From positions 1 through 36,038 of the forward strand of contig JADGNY010000070.1 in NCBI GenBank assembly GCA_017883235.1: a stretch of DNA of 36,038 bases, given 5' to 3'. Below the pieces are notes generated by a model. That model saw only the letters and a list, made by a program, of their open reading frames with translations, did no database searches and was not told the origin of the DNA. A program made the translations under genes and the position numbers. Shown piece by piece: positions 32,635 through 36,038 of the stretch (position 1 is the first letter of the stretch; each line of letters opens with the position of its first letter). Source of the stretch: Thermoanaerobaculia bacterium. Its GTDB lineage: Bacteria > Acidobacteriota > Thermoanaerobaculia > Gp7-AA8.

Positions 32635-33504
32635 ATGTCCCGAATCGTCAAAGGTGGTTTGATCCAGACATCCCTTGCTTGCGACACGAGCGAATCGCTC
32701 GACACGATCCGCGAGGCCCAGATCGAGCGCACGCTGAAGTACGTCGACCAGGCCGGCGCCGAGGGCGTTCAGATCCTGTGCATGCAGGAGATCTTCACCG
32801 GCCCGTACTTCTGCGCGGAGCAGACCACACGCTGGTACGACGCCACCGAGAAGATCCCCGACGGCCCCACCACCAAGCTGATGCAGGAGTACGCCAAGAA
32901 ATACAACATGGTCATCGTGGTGCCTCTGTATGAAGAGGAAGAGACCGGCGTTTACTACAACACCGCCGCCGTGATCGACGCCGACGGCAAGTACCTCGGC
33001 AAGTACCGCAAGAACCACATCCCGCACGTCGCTCCCGGATTCTGGGAGAAGTTCTACTTCCGCCCGGGCAACCTCGGATATCCGGTCTTCGAGACCGCCT
33101 ACGCCAAGCTCGGCGTCTACATCTGCTACGACCGGCACTTCCCTGAGGGGGCGAGAGAGCTGGGGCTGGCAGGAGCGGAAATCGTCATGAATCCCTCGGC
33201 CACCGTGGCCGGGCTCTCGGAGTACCTCTGGAAGCTCGAGCAGCCGGCCCACGCCGTCGCCAACGGCTACTTCGTCGGCGCCATCAATCGAGTCGGCTAC
33301 GAAGCACCCTGGAACATCGGCGAGTTCTACGGACAGAGCTACTTCTGCGATCCCCGCGGCCAGATGCTGGCTGTCGGCCCCCGTGACAAGGACGCTCTCG
33401 TCACCGCCGACCTCGACATGGACAAGATCCGCGAAGTGCGCAACACGTGGCAGTTCTATCGCGATCGCCGGCCGGAGACGTATAACGGGATCGTGAAGCT
33501 CTGA
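32635..33504 (+). CDS. N-carbamoyl-beta-alanine amidohydrolase (beta-ureidopropionase), nitrilase superfamily
   Basis: Hydrolyses N-carbamoyl-beta-alanine to beta-alanine, carbon dioxide and ammonia, the step after dihydropyrimidinase. From the internal ATG 32635 it has 289 residues, the normal family length. The Glu-Lys-Cys triad is complete: E52 in LCMQEIFTGPYFC, K126 in YRKNHIPH, C164 in YICYDRHFPEGARELG. GGAGAG precedes this start, and TATAAT at 32601-32606 might be a -10 box, without a clear -35. The open frame continues upstream to 32320, so a longer 394-residue product is also possible. Confidence 0.92.
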   Translation: MSRIVKGGLIQTSLACDTSESLDTIREAQIERTLKYVDQAGAEGVQILCMQEIFTGPYFCAEQTTRWYDATEKIPDGPTTKLMQEYAKKYNMVIVVPLYEEEETGVYYNTAAVIDADGKYLGKYRKNHIPHVAPGFWEKFYFRPGNLGYPVFETAYAKLGVYICYDRHFPEGARELGLAGAEIVMNPSATVAGLSEYLWKLEQPAHAVANGYFVGAINRVGYEAPWNIGEFYGQSYFCDPRGQMLAVGPRDKDALVTADLDMDKIREVRNTWQFYRDRRPETYNGIVKL

Positions 33505-33510
33505 AGTAGT

Positions 33511-33714
33511 TCATCCTGCGCGTAGACGCAGGATCTCCGGTGGCGTGGCACTGACTTGATTCATCCTGCGCGAAGACGCAGGATCTCCGGTGGCGTGGCA
33601 CTGACTTGATTCATCCTGCGCGAAGACGCAGGATCTCCGGTGGCGTGGCACTACCGTTGGGTTGCAGCAGGATCGCGTTATACCACCGGAGATCCTGCGT
33701 CTTCGCGCAGGATA
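33511..33714. repeat. Three 50-bp direct repeats plus one inverted copy
   Basis: Units start at 33511, 33561 and 33611 with an exact 50-base period; each is TCATCCTGCG, CGAAGACGCA, GGATCTCCGG, TGGCGTGGCA, CTGACTTGAT, the first with one change and the third cut after 40 bases. An inverted copy lies at 33684-33714, adjoining the xdhA start. Each unit forms the hairpin ATCCTGCG / CGCAGGAT. The same family occurs at 18469-18598. All of the 220-base gap between the two genes is repeat. Confidence 0.92.
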
Positions 33715-33724
33715 AACTGCGAGC

Positions 33725-35122
33725 GTGCGTGACTACATAGTCCTCAACATCAACGGAAAAACACATCGCATCGAAGGCGATGCCGCGTTCCAGACGCTCG
33801 CGAACTACCTTCGTCAGGATGTCGGCGCAACAGGTACGAAGATCGTTTGCGAGGAAGGGGATTGCGGGGCGTGTACCGTGCTCACAAGGCGCGCGGCCGA
33901 TGCCGACTATCGTCCAGTCAACTCCTGCATCCTGAACCTGGCGCAGCTCGATGGATCGTCGATCGTGACGGTTGAAGGATTGAGCGAAACGAAAACCGTC
34001 CTGCATCCCGTGCAGGAAGCGATGGTGCAATGCCACGGCGCGCAATGCGGATACTGCACGCCCGGTTTCGTGATGGCCATGGCCGGCATGTTCGAGGTCT
34101 GCGATCGAGTGAACGAGAAGCAGATTCGCGACGGACTGACCGGAAACCTCTGCCGCTGCACCGGCTACGAGCCGATCATCAAAGCAGCTCTCTCCGTCGA
34201 TGGCGCGTCCGCCGCGAAGATGCGTGATCGCTACCCCGAGCTGCCGGACGCCGGCGATTCGGTCACCGTCGGCCGTTTCTGCGCGCCGGCCACACTCGAC
34301 GAAGCGATCTCATTCAAACGCGGCCATCCCGGCTGCACCATCGTGCAAGGCGGCACCGACGTCGGCGTCTGGGTCAACAAGCGGAACTACGCCGCACCGG
34401 CCATGCTGTCGCTGTCAAAGATCGCCTCGCTCAACGAATTGCGCGAAGAAGATGGTGTGATCGTCGTCGGCGCGAACACGACGCTGGCCGACTTCGAGAC
34501 CTTCATCACCGGGCGTATACCTCAACTGGCCGGCATCATGGCCATCTTCGGCTCGCCGCAGATCAAGAACGCCGGAACGCTGGTCGGCAACATCGCCAAC
34601 GGCTCCCCCATCGGCGACACGCTGCCCTACCTGTTCGTGGCCGGCGCCATGCTCGAATTGAACGACGGCGCGCGCTCCGTGCCGATCGACCGCTTCTACC
34701 TCGGCTACCGTAAATTCGATCTCCATCCCGACGAGATCATCACGCGCGTCCGCATCTCCATCGTCCACGACACGCTCAAGCTCTACAAAGTCTCGCGGCG
34801 CAAAGACCTCGACATCTCCGCCTTCACCGCCGCGATCCGGCTGGCCATGACCGGCGACCGCATCGACCGCGCCGGGATCGCCTACGGCGGCGTCGCCCCG
34901 ACCGTCATCCGCCTTCCGCGTACCGAAGCGTTCCTCGCCGGCAAGTCCGCAACGCTCGACACCTTCGAACACGCCGGCCGCATCGCCCGCGACGAGATCA
35001 AACCCATCAGCGATGTGCGGGGCTCGGCCGATTATCGTCTTCAACTCGCCGAGAACATCATGGCCAAGTTCTGGTACGAGGTGTTCGGAGAGACGACAGC
35101 GCTGCGGCTCGCACACGCGTAG
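33725..35122 (+). CDS. xdhA: Xanthine dehydrogenase small subunit (2Fe-2S and FAD)
   Basis: Carries electrons from the molybdenum subunit to NAD+ during oxidation of hypoxanthine and xanthine. 465 residues, starting at GTG 33725. First [2Fe-2S] site: C42, C47, C50 and C68 (CEEGDCGAC). Second: C108, C111, C143 and C145 (CGYCTPG, CRCTG). The FAD domain follows (TIVQGGTDVGVWVNKRN, GSPQIKNAGTLVGNIANGSP), then the C-terminal CO-dehydrogenase-flavoprotein-like domain. The usual partner xdhB does not follow: the next genes, on the other strand, are a DUF4258/YgiT pair. The gene abuts the 50-bp repeat array. It may work with a large subunit encoded elsewhere. Confidence 0.94.
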   Translation: MRDYIVLNINGKTHRIEGDAAFQTLANYLRQDVGATGTKIVCEEGDCGACTVLTRRAADADYRPVNSCILNLAQLDGSSIVTVEGLSETKTVLHPVQEAMVQCHGAQCGYCTPGFVMAMAGMFEVCDRVNEKQIRDGLTGNLCRCTGYEPIIKAALSVDGASAAKMRDRYPELPDAGDSVTVGRFCAPATLDEAISFKRGHPGCTIVQGGTDVGVWVNKRNYAAPAMLSLSKIASLNELREEDGVIVVGANTTLADFETFITGRIPQLAGIMAIFGSPQIKNAGTLVGNIANGSPIGDTLPYLFVAGAMLELNDGARSVPIDRFYLGYRKFDLHPDEIITRVRISIVHDTLKLYKVSRRKDLDISAFTAAIRLAMTGDRIDRAGIAYGGVAPTVIRLPRTEAFLAGKSATLDTFEHAGRIARDEIKPISDVRGSADYRLQLAENIMAKFWYEVFGETTALRLAHA

Positions 35123-35163
35123 GCTCCGAGTTCGATGCAGAGCCGAGGTGGTGCAACGACGTG

Positions 35164-35416
35164 TTAGGCAGCCGCGCCAGGGCGCCTCGGGAAGACTGCG
35201 ACGGGAACCGGCCGCGGAGCAGCCATGCTGCGCCGTTTCGCCTTGATTCGCGATATCTCATGGAGCGTTTCGGCGGTGAAATAACTCTCGCCGCACCTCG
35301 GGCAAGAAAACATCGGAATGTTCTCGATTACAAGGAGAGTGGCGCCGCTACCGTAGCTCCTTGTAACGTGGCGAAGTGACACTTCGGCATTTCCGCAAAA
35401 CGCGCAAGGCTCACTC
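35164..35416 (-). CDS. YgiT-type zinc-finger antitoxin-like protein, start unclear
   Basis: About 80 residues. PCAFCGNAEVSLRHVTRSYG and IENIPMFSCPRCGESYF carry two CxxC zinc pairs, the mark of YgiT/MqsA N-terminal domains; ETLHEISRIKAKRRS completes the family pattern. Such proteins are usually antitoxins of a DUF4258 or MqsR-like toxin encoded just before, as here. No ATG, GTG or TTG in this frame lies within some 80 bases upstream of the first cysteines. The GTG that overlaps the toxin stop (GTGA at 35411-35414) is in the wrong frame by one base. Either the start has been lost through a single-base deletion or translation begins at a distant upstream codon. Confidence 0.6.
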
Positions 35417-35638
35417 GAGGTAGACGGTGATGATGACTGCGCGTCCGACTGAGTCGAACTTGGCGACAACGCAGCCGGCAGCGTTCGCGAGCGTGATGCC
35501 CCGGATGACGTACTTTGCTTCGCCCGTCCTGTGGTCCGTTTGGCGCTCAATGATTTCGCTCGTGAGGACGATGCTTTCGAGGTCGAGAATGTCGAGTTCG
35601 TCATCTTCCAGTTCCTCGGCCGCGTGAGAGGAAACCAC
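35411..35638 (-). CDS. DUF4258 protein, possible toxin of a TA pair
   Basis: 75 residues from GTG 35638. VSSHAAEELEDDELDILDLE, then IVLTSEIIERQTDHRTGEAK and AVIITVYLE, is the DUF4258 pattern, a RelE-like small fold often encoded before a YgiT-type zinc finger. The frame remains open upstream and reads LPRLRDLVRQHRY before the GTG, which also fits family N-termini, so the true start is probably earlier; the nearest ATG, 35699, is out of frame. The N-terminal uncertainty and the missing start of the next gene suggest that the module may be decaying. Confidence 0.65.
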   Translation of the reverse strand: MVSSHAAEELEDDELDILDLESIVLTSEIIERQTDHRTGEAKYVIRGITLANAAGCVVAKFDSVGRAVIITVYLE

Positions 35639-35872
35639 GTATCGATGCTGCCGGACGAGATCGCGAAGGCGCGGCAGGGTCCGGTCGGCACTTCGGCATG
35701 ATTCTATCGCTTCTCTCTCTGGCTGCCTAACGGATCCAAGCTCACCGGCCTAGAACCGCGCGCGAAATAGTACCGCACCCGCGCTGCAGTCAAGTTGCGG
35801 CTCCAAGTCCGGTGCAGCGCAGAGTTGAACGAACTCGATAGAGCGCGTCAGCTCGTCGGGTCCACTCGCACA

Positions 35873-36037
35873 CTACGCCCCGCCGCTCTGACACCAGACC
35901 CTCGCCTCTGCCCTCAATGCCATCAGGGCACGGTATGCCCCGGAGATCTGCTCCCTGGACAGACGTCGCAACCGCACCAGCTTGAGCAGAGGCTCTTTGG
36001 TCTGGACCTGGAGTTCAGCGGTGAGCTCGGAGGCGAG
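35873..36037 (-). CDS. C-terminal part of an unrecognised protein, cut by the window edge
   Basis: On the minus strand an open frame enters from the right edge and ends at TAG 35873-35875. Its 54 residues are strongly helical and charged (EPLLKLVRLRRLSREQISGA, YRALMALRAEARVWCQSGGA), with GC-rich third positions like the genes around it. I see no family pattern. The 140 bases between this stop and the inverted repeat at 35721 hold small palindromes (GCGCTGCA/TGCAGCGC, CACCGG/CCGGTG) but no gene. Confidence 0.4.
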   Translation of the reverse strand, partial: LASELTAELQVQTKEPLLKLVRLRRLSREQISGAYRALMALRAEARVWCQSGGA

Positions 36038-36038
36038 G

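Larger units (their letters stand above)
35163..35731. other. 11-bp inverted repeats bracketing the DUF4258/YgiT pair
   Basis: GTTAGGCAGCC at 35163-35173 and its exact complement GGCTGCCTAAC at 35721-35731 flank the gene pair. The terminal seven bases fit the integron core patterns GTTRRRY and RYYYAAC. The antitoxin-like stop codon lies within the inner GCCTAAC on the minus strand, and the other core lies about 20 bases before the coding region, a compact layout like a gene cassette. A complete attC site is not visible on either side. Confidence 0.45.

Noticed and set aside
33511-33714. Possible CRISPR array
   Set aside because: The 50-base units are contiguous with no variable spacers, each is a palindrome plus tail, and there are no cas genes.
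35732-35872. Complete integron attC site
   Set aside because: GTTCAAC on the minus strand could be an outer core, but it does not pair well with GTTAGGC and the L boxes cannot be aligned; kept as a weak hint only.

Overview
The window is GC-rich, densely coded bacterial chromosome with no phage, IS element, CRISPR array, rRNA or tRNA that I could recognise. CarD, a Ser/Thr kinase fused to TPR repeats, a SpoIIE-type phosphatase, a GVTP-repeat protein, methylmalonyl-CoA epimerase followed by a conserved partner, and many palindromic intergenic repeats suggest a soil-type Acidobacteriota or a related deep-branching Gram-negative lineage. The lineage is an inference from gene content; no marker gene settles it.

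Layout. 1-5.5 kb: 3' end of yidD, an unrecognised small protein, nth, hutU, a Fic protein with a small partner, a Spy/CpxP-like protein and a GVTP-repeat protein. 5.5-11 kb: fatty-acid desaturase, a kinase-TPR protein, a small unknown protein, CsbD, and an unrecognised protein that looks like two fused Cas2/SinR-like domains. 11.2-17.6 kb: a MacA/MacB-like export operon (adaptor, ATPase, two permeases), then a membrane PP2C phosphatase. 17.7-21.1 kb, minus strand: lytic transglycosylase, XerC/D recombinase, lipA and carD; carD has a clear sigma-70 promoter and a terminator. 21.2-26 kb, minus strand: a nucleoside-salvage operon, deoA to deoB, interrupted by two tandem BrnT-type toxin-antitoxin modules and ending in a secreted unknown protein. 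26-28.2 kb: queC, a four-helix-bundle remnant, queE, mce and an unknown protein. 28.2-29.3 kb: MNT-MNT-HepT nucleotidyltransferase module. 29.2-35.1 kb: pyrimidine/purine catabolism (dihydropyrimidinase, NCS1 transporter, N-carbamoyl-beta-alanine amidohydrolase, XdhA). 35.2-36 kb: a DUF4258/YgiT pair between short inverted repeats, then a partial unknown gene.

Most notable is the region between deoA and deoB. The 66 bases at 24082-24147 are a scar: the first codons of a deoB copy joined in frame to the last codons of a deoA copy. This shows that an ancestral deoA-brnT-antitoxin-deoB unit was duplicated in tandem, giving two diverged toxin-antitoxin modules, one of whose antitoxins then gained a Cys/His tail. 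The second theme is that nearly every gap longer than 100 bases carries a paired palindromic element, in at least five families; in two of them stem bases differ between copies in a compensatory way.
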